Part shown: positions 35,873-44,125 of the stretch, piece after piece | Layout of the letters: each line of letters starts with the position of its first letter | Numbering within the stretch: position 1 is the first letter of the stretch | Assembly: GCF_025847235.1 (NCBI RefSeq) | Contig: NZ_JAOZEW010000005.1 | Coordinates: forward strand, 1-64,000 | Source of the DNA: Flavobacterium shii | GTDB lineage: Bacteria; Bacteroidota; Bacteroidia; Flavobacteriales; Flavobacteriaceae | Direction of reading: 5' to 3' | DNA length: 64,000 nucleotides | Made by a program: the position numbers and the translations under genes | The notes under the pieces: generated by a model | What the model was told of the DNA's origin: nothing | Databases searched by the model: none | Seen by the model: the letters and a program-made list of their open reading frames with translations, nothing else

Positions 35873-35902
35873 TTGCACAGTAAATTATTAATTGTATATT
35901 TG
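35873..35902 (+). promoter_or_regulatory. Promoter of rplU-rpmA
   Basis: TTG (35873-35875), a 19-base spacer, then TATATTTG (35895-35902): an exact fit to the flavobacterial housekeeping promoter TTG-N19-TAnnTTTG. It lies 31 bases upstream of the rplU ATG. Confidence 0.88.
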
Positions 35903-35932
35903 CAACCTTAAAAATCAATAAATCAATTTGGT

Positions 35933-36370
35933 ATGTATGCAATCGTAGAGATAGCAGGGCAACAATTTAAAGTAAGCAAAGACTTAAAGGTTTTCGTTCA
36001 CAGATTAGCTAATGAAGAAGGTTCAAAAGTTTCTTTTGACAAAGTTCTTTTATTAGATGATAATGGGAATGTAACTTTAGGCGCCCCAGCTATAGAAGGT
36101 GCTTCAGTAGAAGCTAAAGTGTTACAACACTTAAAAGGAGACAAAGTAATCGTTTTCAAAAAGAAAAGAAGAAAAGGTTACAAAAAGAGAAATGGTCACA
36201 GACAATATCTTACTCAAATTGTAATTGAAGGTATTACTGCAGCAGGAGGAACTAAAAAAGCAGCGGCTAAAAAAGCAGTTGTAGCAGAAGAAGTAGCTAC
36301 TGAAGAAGTAGAAGCTCCTAAAGCGAAAAAAGCAGCTCCAAAAGCAAAAAAAGAAGCTACTAAAGAATAA
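35933..36370 (+). CDS. rplU: 50S ribosomal protein bL21 with basic tail
   Basis: 145 residues. Residues 1-102 match bL21 ([60 protein letters not shown]). The last ~40 residues form an Ala/Lys/Glu-rich tail ([20 protein letters not shown]...) absent from the E. coli protein (103 residues), typical of Bacteroidota. First gene of the bL21-bL27 operon behind a consensus promoter. Confidence 0.97.
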   Translation: MYAIVEIAGQQFKVSKDLKVFVHRLANEEGSKVSFDKVLLLDDNGNVTLGAPAIEGASVEAKVLQHLKGDKVIVFKKKRRKGYKKRNGHRQYLTQIVIEGITAAGGTKKAAAKKAVVAEEVATEEVEAPKAKKAAPKAKKEATKE

Positions 36371-36394
36371 TAACAATATTTAAACTCATACGTC

Positions 36395-36655
36395 ATGGCT
36401 CACAAGAAAGGTGTCGGTAGTTCGAAGAATGGTAGAGAATCAGAATCAAAACGTTTAGGCGTTAAGATTTTTGGAGGTCAAGCTGCTATTGCTGGGAACA
36501 TCATCGTTAGACAAAGAGGTTCAAAACATAATCCAGGTGAAAATGTTTACATCAGTAAAGATCACACACTACACGCAAGAGTAGCTGGAGTTGTAAAGTT
36601 CCAAAAGAAAAGAGATAATAAATCATACGTTTCTATACTTCCATTCGAAGCATAA
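36395..36655 (+). CDS. rpmA: 50S ribosomal protein bL27
   Basis: 86 residues beginning [29 protein letters not shown], the standard bL27 N-terminus that reaches the peptidyl-transferase centre. It lies 24 bases after rplU and is followed by a strong terminator. Confidence 0.98.
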   Translation: MAHKKGVGSSKNGRESESKRLGVKIFGGQAAIAGNIIVRQRGSKHNPGENVYISKDHTLHARVAGVVKFQKKRDNKSYVSILPFEA

Positions 36656-36680
36656 TAAGTAAGATTGTATATCATTATAA

Positions 36681-36712
36681 AAACCCGTTTCTTTCGAAAC
36701 GGGTTTTTTGTT
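36681..36712 (+). terminator. Rho-independent terminator of rplU-rpmA
   Basis: Eleven-base arms AAACCCGTTTC and GAAACGGGTTT around a TTTC loop, followed by T-rich sequence, 25 bases after the rpmA stop. Confidence 0.93.
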
Positions 36713-36849
36713 TTTAGGAAATTGATCATAAAAAGATAGATCAGTTATGGTATTTTAATTTGTGTAAGTTTTTTAGCTAAATAATAATCCGGTCAAATTT
36801 TAGATTAATTTATTATCAGTACTTTTGGACTGATTAATCTATTTGAATT

Positions 36850-38157
36850 TTGAAAAAAATAATATTACTACTGCTATTGCTTTTTTGCGTAAGCATGTCT
36901 GCTAAAGAAATAAAAGAAACATCTGGTAGTTTTACTAATCAAGTGGCGTCGTTAAGCGATTCGCAAAAAAGTATATTGTATGAATTTGCTGTTTTGCAAA
37001 ATAATGGTTCTGATGCCGATGTGTATTGGTCAAAACATAAAAGTCAGTTTCCGGTATTTAGTAATGATGTAAGGGATGGATTAGCCAAAGAAATTTTTGC
37101 AAATTCCCATGTGTTGTATATTCCTGTAAAGGATTCGCCTATCGAATTATGGATGCGTGCGCAATCACTCACAACCTGGATGTTGTATTTAGCTGCATTT
37201 ATTGCGGTATGTGCGGTGATGGGATTGTTGCGCAATTACTGGGGTTTAATTATAAATATACTTATAAAACAATTTGCACCTTTGTTCAGGGTATTGTTTT
37301 CGGAAATTTTACTTACCTATGAATTACTGTTAATTGGTGCTGTTTGTATTGTTTTTGGGTGTCATATAGATGATATGGTGTTTCGTACGGTTGTGATACA
37401 TGTTGGTGTTTTTTTGATATGGAGTCAGTCAACTGCCATTTTTACTAAAAAGTATCTGGTTAGAAAGTATATTTACGAAATAAAAAATAATTTCTGGGAA
37501 AATGAAAAATGGGAAGTGGTAAAGACAATTTTTCTTCCTGCGGTTTTTGTTACAGCGGCTATTTTGTGTGTATTGTATAAAGTACCAGGTGATATATTTT
37601 ATAATTATGAAGTTGTTTTAACGAGTCTCGTGGGTATTTATGCTTTGCCTATTTGGCGTCCAATTGAGAAATATATTTATCCTATCCTGATTCCTTATAA
37701 GGATACTTATATAGAAAAGAGCATTTATGCGCTTGCAACTTGCACTGTTCTGGCATTACTGATTGATACTTTGTTTGTATGGCTATCAAATGTTGATTTA
37801 TCTTATGTGATAACGGCTTTAACATCTTTGCTGATTATATCATTTTTAATTTTGTCTCTTAAGGTTAATTACCAACACAATTATAAAAATTATTTTTACT
37901 TGCAGTTTGTTATAATTCTTTTCTTTTTATCTGTTTTGTTGTATAGTTATCATATTCAATCGGGTGAAATGATTTGGGTATCATTGCTTGGGGCTTGTAT
38001 TTTTATTGTTATCAAGTATTGGGAAATTCCAACGTTTTTCTTTAGTTGGAAAAGACGAAATGGTTCGATGGCGTGGGGTTTTTTAGGAATGGCCGTTTTA
38101 TTATGGTTGCTTGCTAAAGGGATTTTGTATGTTTCGCATTTGTTATACGTGGTTTAG
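36850..38157 (+). CDS. Membrane protein of unknown function
   Basis: A 435-residue protein with TTG start and a signal-like N-terminus (MKKIILLLLLLFCVSMSAKEI). A soluble periplasmic stretch follows, about 20-100 ('SLSDSQKSILYEFAVLQNNGSDADVYWSKHKSQFP'), and then about ten transmembrane helices to the C-terminus. No transport or enzymatic motif is evident. Its layout (short periplasmic N-domain plus a helix bundle with a 'WRPIEKYIYPIL...YKDTYIEKS' middle) recalls mechanosensitive-channel-like or sensor proteins, but I cannot assign a family. Its stop codon overlaps that of the convergent gene by two bases (TTAG at 38154-38157). Confidence 0.55.
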   Translation: MKKIILLLLLLFCVSMSAKEIKETSGSFTNQVASLSDSQKSILYEFAVLQNNGSDADVYWSKHKSQFPVFSNDVRDGLAKEIFANSHVLYIPVKDSPIELWMRAQSLTTWMLYLAAFIAVCAVMGLLRNYWGLIINILIKQFAPLFRVLFSEILLTYELLLIGAVCIVFGCHIDDMVFRTVVIHVGVFLIWSQSTAIFTKKYLVRKYIYEIKNNFWENEKWEVVKTIFLPAVFVTAAILCVLYKVPGDIFYNYEVVLTSLVGIYALPIWRPIEKYIYPILIPYKDTYIEKSIYALATCTVLALLIDTLFVWLSNVDLSYVITALTSLLIISFLILSLKVNYQHNYKNYFYLQFVIILFFLSVLLYSYHIQSGEMIWVSLLGACIFIVIKYWEIPTFFFSWKRRNGSMAWGFLGMAVLLWLLAKGILYVSHLLYVV

Positions 38158-38678
38158 TTTTTGTGTTGAAAATGTATTTCTTTTTTTAGATATATTTCTT
38201 TTTGGAGAGTATCTTCCTGAGTGTTTTCTTTAAAATAAAATTCTTTGTACTCTAGTGATTCCAGTGTTTTTATTAAGACAGTATCTTCTTCCAGGGCTTT
38301 AACCCAGATTAAATCGTACTTCCTTTGTGTTGCAATTTCCTCGGTGCGTTTAAAAAGAGTTAGTATTTCTTCCTGACTAAAGTAAATAACATGGTCAATG
38401 CCAATCGGTTTATCGGCTCCAAGATTTTGGTTGTAGAGTCTTGAGGAATTCAGTTTCATGAAAGATAGCGGAGTTTCGCCTTCGTAAACGGTTAATATTT
38501 CGACTGAAAAATCATTCTGTATTTTAAATATTTTTTCGCGAGAGAGGTTTTTTGCTGCATATTCTTCGCCTGATGTTTTGGATTGGCTAAATAAATCGCT
38601 GTAGAAACGTTTGGCTTGATTTTCCATCCAGGCAACATTTTCAAGAATTATAACTACAAATTTTGCAACTTTAGGCAT
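38154..38678 (-). CDS. GNAT-like acetyltransferase
   Basis: A 174-residue protein. The region 'EKIFKIQNDFSVEILTVYEGETPLSFMKLNSSR' and the later 'IGIDHVIYFSQEEILTLFKRTEEIATQRKYDLIWVKALEEDTVLIKTLESLEYKEFYF' has the strand-helix order of GNAT N-acetyltransferases, but the acetyl-CoA motif Q/RxxGxG/A is not clear, so it may be a divergent member. ATG 38678 (MPKVAKF) is preferred over a TTG at 38696. Substrate unknown. Confidence 0.5.
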   Translation of the reverse strand: MPKVAKFVVIILENVAWMENQAKRFYSDLFSQSKTSGEEYAAKNLSREKIFKIQNDFSVEILTVYEGETPLSFMKLNSSRLYNQNLGADKPIGIDHVIYFSQEEILTLFKRTEEIATQRKYDLIWVKALEEDTVLIKTLESLEYKEFYFKENTQEDTLQKEIYLKKEIHFQHKN

Positions 38679-38797
38679 GTCTTTATTTTTTATCAATTAC
38701 TAAATTATTATTCAGCAAAGCTGCGTTTATTAGTGCAGTTTATAAAGGGCTAGATGGTGTATATGTTGGTCATAAAGGCGGTAGTGCTTTATGATAT

Positions 38798-39655
38798 TTA
38801 ATCCTTCTTGCGGTATTCCATTGGGGATAAACCAGTGTGGTTTTTGAAAAATTTACCAAAAACAGATTGGTTGGTAAAGTTTAGTGTATCGCTTATTTGG
38901 TTTATAGTTAAGGATTTGTTTTGTAATAATACTTTTGCTTCCAGAATTACGACATCATTTATCCATTCTCCGGCAGTTTTTCCGCTAATGCTTTTAATTA
39001 CTTCCGATAGGTATTTGCGTGTTACATTTAATTGATCGGCGTAATATGTGACTGTTCGGTGGGTTGAGAATTCTTTGAAGAGAATTTCTTTAAATTTTTC
39101 AAACAACGGGTTTTGAGTTACGCTATTCGAGATTTTTTCTTTTATACTATCAAGTTCATATATTAGTATATAAAGATAACTTCTTAAAATGGCGGCTTGA
39201 TGGTTGGTGTTGGTATTTGTTGCTTCTTGAATTAGATTGAAAATTTTATCAAATTTAATTTCAGTCTTTTTCTCAAGATTGAATACATGCATTTGGCTGT
39301 TTTCGAAAAAATCGTATTGTGTCAGGAAAAAGACATTAGCCTGATTTTTGAGGAAAAATTGAGGTTTAAAGAAGATAATATCAATTAGAATTTCATCACT
39401 ATTTTTTGCAAAGCTTCTTATTACGGTAGGGGATAATGCAATTATTGCCGGAGCATGAATTATAGTTTTTGTAAGTCTCGTTTGCATTATGATGCTGCCT
39501 TTTATCAGGAATTCTATGGCGTAACTTTCTGCTCGATAGGGTTCTTCTATATAGGGATGACTCTGTGTTTGAATAAAGAAGTAATCGTCTTCGTTGTTTA
39601 TTGTTGTGAATAAGCTTTTGTGATGTTCAAGGGAATATGTTGTGATTTTGTTCAT
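38798..39655 (-). CDS. AraC-family transcriptional regulator
   Basis: A 285-residue regulator. The N-terminal ~170 residues are a cupin-like sensing domain ('YAIEFLIKGSIIMQTRLTKTIIHAPAIIALSPTVIRSF'). The C-terminal ~100 residues hold two helix-turn-helix motifs ('YYADQLNVTRKYLSEVIKSISGKTAGEWIND' and 'LTINQISDTLNFTNQSVFGKFFKNHTGLSPMEYRKKD'). ATG 39655; a TTG one codon upstream also fits. Target genes are unknown; it is followed 101 bases away by the acetyltransferase-like gene on the same strand. Confidence 0.9.
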   Translation of the reverse strand: MNKITTYSLEHHKSLFTTINNEDDYFFIQTQSHPYIEEPYRAESYAIEFLIKGSIIMQTRLTKTIIHAPAIIALSPTVIRSFAKNSDEILIDIIFFKPQFFLKNQANVFFLTQYDFFENSQMHVFNLEKKTEIKFDKIFNLIQEATNTNTNHQAAILRSYLYILIYELDSIKEKISNSVTQNPLFEKFKEILFKEFSTHRTVTYYADQLNVTRKYLSEVIKSISGKTAGEWINDVVILEAKVLLQNKSLTINQISDTLNFTNQSVFGKFFKNHTGLSPMEYRKKD

Positions 39656-39711
39656 CAAAGAGACTTTTGTTTTAAATAACTTTTTTAAAAAGTGTGTAAC
39701 TTTTAGTATTG

Positions 39712-40461
39712 TTAGATTAATTTAATTCCCAAGCTTCTATAAGAATCGAGTACACTGTCATCGCTTGGTAAATCTGTAATAAGAGTGTTTATATCTTCAA
39801 GATCACAAACTTTAAATGGTTCTGTATTGTTTATTTTTTCAATGTTCCCTAAAGCAATTGTTCGCTTAGAATTGGCTAACATTATGCATTTTACTTCTGC
39901 TTCATCATTAAAAGTTGCCGATATTCCAAATTTACTCTGTATTGCACATGCGCCCATAAAGTAAACATCGGCGATATAGCTTCTAGTTTCTTCACAAGTT
40001 TTAGAGCCCAAATTAGTTTCAGTGTGTCTATTATAAATACCTCCTAAAATAATAATTTCGATATCTTTAAATTTCTTCAGGATTGGTATGAGTGCTATAT
40101 TATTAGTTACAATTCTTAGATTTGAATTCAATGGAAGATGAGAAGCTATTGCGCACACAGTAGTGCCACCGTCCATAAAAACTGTCTGACCGTTTTTAAT
40201 AAATTGTTGCGCTTTTAGGGCAATTATCTGTTTGCCATCCGAAAGGTATGACGCTCGATCTTGAAAATTCAAAGGATTTTTTGATATTGAAATTGCCCCC
40301 CCTCTAACTTTTGATAATAGCCCATTATTGTGGAGAAGGTCAATATCTCTACGTATGGTATCTTCAGATACTTTGAGGTCTAGCGCCAATGTATCATAAG
40401 TTACTTTGCCTTCTTGCTTCAGTAATCCAAGTATGTGGTCAAAACGTTCTTCTTTAATCAT
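39712..40461 (-). CDS. DeoR/GlpR-family transcriptional repressor
   Basis: A 249-residue regulator. Residues 1-55 are the DeoR helix-turn-helix (ERFDHILGLLKQEGKVTYDTLALDLKVSEDTIRRDIDLLHNNG), and the rest is the sugar-phosphate-sensing DeoRC domain (VFMDGGTTVCAIASHLP, RIVTNNIALIP, YFMGACAI, KRTIALGNIEK). This family usually responds to phosphorylated sugars. It is the last of three minus-strand genes (MFS - HAD-like - DeoR), 31 bases from the HAD gene, so it likely regulates that operon. Confidence 0.93.
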   Translation of the reverse strand: MIKEERFDHILGLLKQEGKVTYDTLALDLKVSEDTIRRDIDLLHNNGLLSKVRGGAISISKNPLNFQDRASYLSDGKQIIALKAQQFIKNGQTVFMDGGTTVCAIASHLPLNSNLRIVTNNIALIPILKKFKDIEIIILGGIYNRHTETNLGSKTCEETRSYIADVYFMGACAIQSKFGISATFNDEAEVKCIMLANSKRTIALGNIEKINNTEPFKVCDLEDINTLITDLPSDDSVLDSYRSLGIKLI

Positions 40462-40492
40462 GGAATTTTATTATTAATACAAATATAGTAGG

Positions 40493-41158
40493 TTAAACAA
40501 TTTTTAAGAGTTTTGATAACTGATTAATTTCTTCAAAAACAACTGCACCCATATCTGTCATTCCTTTTTTATTGAATCCATTAGTAAGTCCGTATACGTT
40601 AAAACCGTCTTTTATCCTGTCTTTTATTTCGGAAATATTATCCACAATCACAACACATTGCTTCGGTTGATATCCCATAGTCTTTGCAGCATCCAGATAT
40701 AATCTATTGTTTGGATTACTGTTTGTTATTCCGCAGGTTGTAAATGTTTTTTCAGGAGGAAAAAAATGATGTAGGTTTGTTGATTTTAGATTAAGTTCAA
40801 TTTTCCCCCGAGGGATATCGGATACTATACAAAATGGAGTTTTTAGTAGTTCAAGCATTTCTTTGACTCCTTCTTTGGGTTCAAGCCCTTGTCTTAATTC
40901 GGTGTATATTTTTTCTTCCAGCTCTTTTTCAAAGTCGACAGGAAGATTAATCTCAAAAAGATTTTTAAGAAGTATTATGTTTTGTTCTATTCCTTTTTCG
41001 CTAAAGAGACGAACAGCTTCATCCAGTTCTATGTTTATTCCATGTTCTTCGGCTTTGTCTAGGAGAACAGAAATTATTATCGTTTCTGTATTTAGTAGAA
41101 CAGTATCATGATTAAATATAATACACTCGGGAACCTGAGGAATTTTTTTATTTTTCAT
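40493..41158 (-). CDS. HAD-like (beta-phosphoglucomutase type) protein with lost nucleophile
   Basis: A 221-residue HAD-fold protein. Motif I, normally (I/V)FDxDG(V/T)L, reads IIFNHDTVLLNTE. The nucleophilic Asp is Asn16 (codon AAT), while the acid/base Asp18 remains. Motif II Ser113 is present (IVSD). The motif III Lys-Pro is replaced by Asn148-Pro149 (TNSNPNNRLYLDAA). Motif IV keeps Asp173 (VVIVDN). With both nucleophile and Lys lost, ordinary phosphatase or mutase activity is not expected. It may act as a sugar-phosphate sensor or be decaying, although the frame is intact and in an operon between a DeoR regulator and an MFS transporter. Confidence 0.75.
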   Translation of the reverse strand: MKNKKIPQVPECIIFNHDTVLLNTETIIISVLLDKAEEHGINIELDEAVRLFSEKGIEQNIILLKNLFEINLPVDFEKELEEKIYTELRQGLEPKEGVKEMLELLKTPFCIVSDIPRGKIELNLKSTNLHHFFPPEKTFTTCGITNSNPNNRLYLDAAKTMGYQPKQCVVIVDNISEIKDRIKDGFNVYGLTNGFNKKGMTDMGAVVFEEINQLSKLLKIV

Positions 41159-41171
41159 ATCTTAAAATATT

Positions 41172-42338
41172 TTATTCCTGTTTTTTTAACCTATAAACTG
41201 TTGCCACCAATACCAATAAGACGCCGCAGAAGCCTAATGCTATCGGTAAAGAGAATAAGTTTGCAATTAAACCAAGTAAAGCAGGTCCTGCCAATTGTCC
41301 TGCATATCCCATAGTCGTAATAGCAGGAATTGAAACTGTTGGGGATATGTCCTTTAATCTGCCGGCTTCACTTAAGAAAACAGGAACAATATTAGCTGCT
41401 CCTAACCCTAAAAGGATAAAGCCAAATAATGCTGTTATAGTCCATGGAGTAAATACTGCCAGAAACAACCCTGAAGCAGCAACGAGACTTCCTGTAATGA
41501 TAACTATTTTACCGTTAAAACGCGATACTATTTTGTCGCCTGCCAAACGCATTGTTGCCATGGCAATTGAAAACATTGCATATCCTATTCCTGCAAACTC
41601 TTGGTTGATACCTCGGTTTTCATGTAGGAATAGTGCGCTCCAGTCGAGCATTGCGCCTTCTGAAAGAAAAACGACAAAACACATAATCCCCAGAAAAGCG
41701 ACACTCTTTTTTAGCCAAGAGAAAGATTTTATTTTGGTTTCTTTTTCTGAAGTAAAACTCTTTATAGCAGCTTTTTCGGTCGCCATATCAAAAAGAGAAC
41801 GATATTGTGAGGAAACAATCAAGATAAGTAGCATCGAAATACTTACCGCAGCTGTAATAGGTTCTAGACCTAACTTCATTAAGAATCCTAAGCCTAAAGA
41901 GCCAAAAAGTCCACCAATGCTAAAAAGCCCATGTAGAGAAGACATTATAGGCTTACCGTATAGATTTTGTACCTGAACACCATGTGAATTCATGGCGACA
42001 TCTACCGTACCAACCGATGCACCAAAGATAAATAATGCGATGCCCATTGTTAATGGAGTGTTTAAGATTAATAGTAATGGTAGTGTTGTTGCCATAAGCA
42101 ATGTGGCGCAAAGAATAACGATCCTGTTGCCATATTTGTGTCCCAGATACCCGCTTACAGGCATCATGGTTATTGCGCCACAACCTAACATTAGGAGTAG
42201 TAAGCCTAAACTGGCATCATCAAGGTTTAATCTTTGCTTTGCATTTGGAACCATTGGTGCCCAGCTTGCTATTCCTAATCCGCATACTAGAAACATTGCT
42301 TTTGTTGCATTTTTAGCTTTAACTATATTGTTATTCAT
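41172..42338 (-). CDS. MFS transporter (YbjJ-like)
   Basis: A 388-residue inner-membrane transporter with about 12 helices. Motifs such as 'FLVCGLGIASWAPMVPNAKQRLNLDDASLGLLLLMLGCGAITMMPVSGYLGHKYGNR' and 'MNSHGVQVQNLYGKPIMSSLHGLFSIGGLFGSLG' place it close to E. coli YbjJ and the FucP-like sugar transporters. It is the first gene of the MFS-HAD-DeoR set, 13 bases before the HAD-like gene. In E. coli ybjJ also stands next to a HAD phosphatase gene, ybjI. A 48-base palindrome lies immediately upstream. Sugar or sugar-derivative uptake is the likely role. Confidence 0.87.
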   Translation of the reverse strand: MNNNIVKAKNATKAMFLVCGLGIASWAPMVPNAKQRLNLDDASLGLLLLMLGCGAITMMPVSGYLGHKYGNRIVILCATLLMATTLPLLLILNTPLTMGIALFIFGASVGTVDVAMNSHGVQVQNLYGKPIMSSLHGLFSIGGLFGSLGLGFLMKLGLEPITAAVSISMLLILIVSSQYRSLFDMATEKAAIKSFTSEKETKIKSFSWLKKSVAFLGIMCFVVFLSEGAMLDWSALFLHENRGINQEFAGIGYAMFSIAMATMRLAGDKIVSRFNGKIVIITGSLVAASGLFLAVFTPWTITALFGFILLGLGAANIVPVFLSEAGRLKDISPTVSIPAITTMGYAGQLAGPALLGLIANLFSLPIALGFCGVLLVLVATVYRLKKQE

Positions 42339-42351
42339 AATTCATCTATTT

Positions 42352-42399
42352 ATAATATTTGCAAATTAATGCAAATATGCATTAATTTGCAAATATTAT
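42352..42399. promoter_or_regulatory. 48-base palindrome upstream of the MFS-HAD-DeoR operon (putative operator)
   Basis: Perfect 22-base arms separated by AATA. The left arm starts ATAATATTTGCAAATTAATG. Inside are repeated TTTGCAAA and ATGCAAAT words. It ends 14 bases before the MFS start codon on the minus strand. Its position suits an operator for the DeoR-type protein encoded in the same operon; alternatively it forms a hairpin in the 5' leader. Confidence 0.65.
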
Positions 42400-42829
42400 T
42401 TAAGTAATTAAATTTTAATGATGAGAAGAGCGAACTTCTGTGTTAGGTAAAAAGTAAGAAAATTGTAAGTAATTGTGGTTATAGGTTTGATTTAATCCTT
42501 GTGTTGAGAATTTGTAATCAGACACTCGTAATAGTGAGGATTAAATGAAGAGTTTTTTATGAAAATATAAGATATAATAAGCTTCTTACGAACCTGTTTG
42601 CGAATTATTTTTGCAGGATTTAAAGAAAAATTTCAATAAGATAATGCTTAGAAGTCATTTGTATTTCTGTTTAAAAGAGTTGATAAATTGTAGTAAAAAT
42701 ATTTATTATATTCGCTTGAAGAAAAACTAGCTTTTTGTGTAAAGCGAAATCTATATTTTGAAGGCTTGCTTATTTTGCATAGCAATTGGAAAAAATTATG
42801 AACCTTAATAATGTTAAAAAATATAATGA
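42400..42829. other. Intergenic region with half of a duplicated unit
   Basis: About 430 bases between the divergent MFS and AraC genes. No gene is visible. Positions about 42509-42722 are similar to 51721-51931 (see the repeat entries). The segment ATTGTAGTAAAAATATTTAT near 42687 is closest to the second copy. Confidence 0.5.
42509..42722. repeat. Duplicated intergenic unit, copy A
   Basis: It shares with 51721-51931 the ordered words (G)ATTTG(T/C)AATC...GACACTCG, CTTACGA(A/G)CCTGTTT, TAAAGAAAA(A)TTTCAAT(A/G)AG, and AATTGTAGT(A/G)AAAATATTT...ATATTCGC(T/C)TGAA. It lies directly upstream of the membrane AraC regulator. It may be a mobile or regulatory element; no coding sequence is seen. Confidence 0.55.
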
Positions 42830-43969
42830 ATGGGTAAGATTGATTTATTAATTATTGTAACGGTTGTTTCCTTGTTTATTTCATTATTTCTTGCTTTTTT
42901 TTTGTTTGCAGTTAAGACAAAACATAAGATAAGTAATTATCTTTTTGCTACTTTTTTAATATTATCAGCGATAGATACCAGTCAGACTTTATTTAACTTA
43001 ATAGTTGATAAACCTTCAAATTTTGGAATGTTAAGAGGTTTATGTGCTTTCTTGCAAATTCCTGTTTTTTACCTTTATGTATTATCTGTTTGTTACTCTG
43101 ATTTTAAGCTTAAACCTAAACACTTATTGCATCTGCTTCCATTTGTAATTGCAAATGCAATTTTGATACCTCGTTTTTATGCCGTAGATGTTGCTTCTAA
43201 GATTAATTTTATTCAAAATTATCAAAATAAGATTGAAATACAGTTCAATCATATACTTATACATGTTCAGTTAATTGTATATATTATTGCTGTTTTTATG
43301 GTTTTAAGAAAGGCAAAAAAACTATATCTCGAAAATTGTACAGGTACAAGTATTAGTTCTTATAATTGGCTGTTTCAGTTTACAGTTGTATTGACTATTC
43401 TGTATTCGGGTGCTCTTTTAAAAAATGTTTTCAAGTTCTCTGATTATCCCTACGTTTCTGAATGGATAAAAATTGGACTCCTCGTATTTCAGTTATTTAT
43501 TGTTTGTTGGTATTTATTTAAAGCATTAAATAATCCTGGATTGTTCAGGAGTATTGATTCAAAATTACAACTGGTTTCAGATATTGTTTTAGAAGAAAAA
43601 AATAATGCACAATTGGCTGTAAGTGAAAAAGAATACAATGAGGATTTATTAAAATTGCAGCAATATATGGCCGAAGAAAAACCATTTCTAGATCCTTCCT
43701 TAACAATTCAGGATGTTTCTAAGGGTATTGCAATTCCTGTTAGGGATCTCTCGCTTTTAATTAATCATAGGTTAGAACAGCATTTTTACGATTTCATTAA
43801 TACCTATCGTATAGAAAGTGCTATGAATATTTTAAAAGATGTTACAAAAAGTAAGGTCACTATTTTAGAAATTTTGTACGATGTAGGTTTTAATTCAAAA
43901 TCTTCTTTTAATACTGCTTTTAAAAAACACACCGGTTTTACTCCTACAGATTATCGCAAAGCATTGTAA
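42830..43969 (+). CDS. Membrane-anchored AraC-family regulator
   Basis: A 379-residue protein. Residues about 1-235 contain seven hydrophobic segments (e.g. LLIIVTVVSLFISLFLAFFLFAV, LIVYIIAVFMVL, WIKIGLLVFQLFIVCWYLF). Residues about 275-379 form an AraC DNA-binding domain ('LTIQDVSKGIAIPVRDLSLLINHRLEQHFYDFINTYRIESAMNIL', 'KVTILEILYDVGFNSKSSFNTAFKKHTGFTPTDYRKAL'). Such 7TM-AraC proteins are common in Bacteroidota and probably sense a membrane or extracellular signal. It lies 156 bases upstream of a serine hydrolase gene on the same strand, its likely target. Confidence 0.9.
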   Translation: MGKIDLLIIVTVVSLFISLFLAFFLFAVKTKHKISNYLFATFLILSAIDTSQTLFNLIVDKPSNFGMLRGLCAFLQIPVFYLYVLSVCYSDFKLKPKHLLHLLPFVIANAILIPRFYAVDVASKINFIQNYQNKIEIQFNHILIHVQLIVYIIAVFMVLRKAKKLYLENCTGTSISSYNWLFQFTVVLTILYSGALLKNVFKFSDYPYVSEWIKIGLLVFQLFIVCWYLFKALNNPGLFRSIDSKLQLVSDIVLEEKNNAQLAVSEKEYNEDLLKLQQYMAEEKPFLDPSLTIQDVSKGIAIPVRDLSLLINHRLEQHFYDFINTYRIESAMNILKDVTKSKVTILEILYDVGFNSKSSFNTAFKKHTGFTPTDYRKAL

Positions 43970-44125
43970 TTTATCGCTTTGTAGTTACTCGTACTTGTGT
44001 TTTTAAATATTCGTACTAGTTTTTAAGAACAAATGCGTTCGAATATTTTTACTCGGTCGCGTAGGTTTAACTTCTCCAGCATCTTTGTATCGAAATAAAT
44101 TCTTAACCTTGAAAATTACGATACA

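Noticed and set aside
36131..36396. Minus-strand frames opposite rplU, rich in Phe/Ser/Cys or Ala
   Set aside because: They mirror the repetitive Ala/Lys tail of bL21 on the other strand.
38154..38157. Overlapping stop codons of two convergent genes (TTAG)
   Set aside because: A neat coincidence, but tight convergent gene ends are ordinary in compact genomes.
41347..41976. A 209-codon plus-strand frame opposite the MFS transporter
   Set aside because: The minus-strand frame encodes a complete MFS protein with membrane helices; the opposite frame has no such order.
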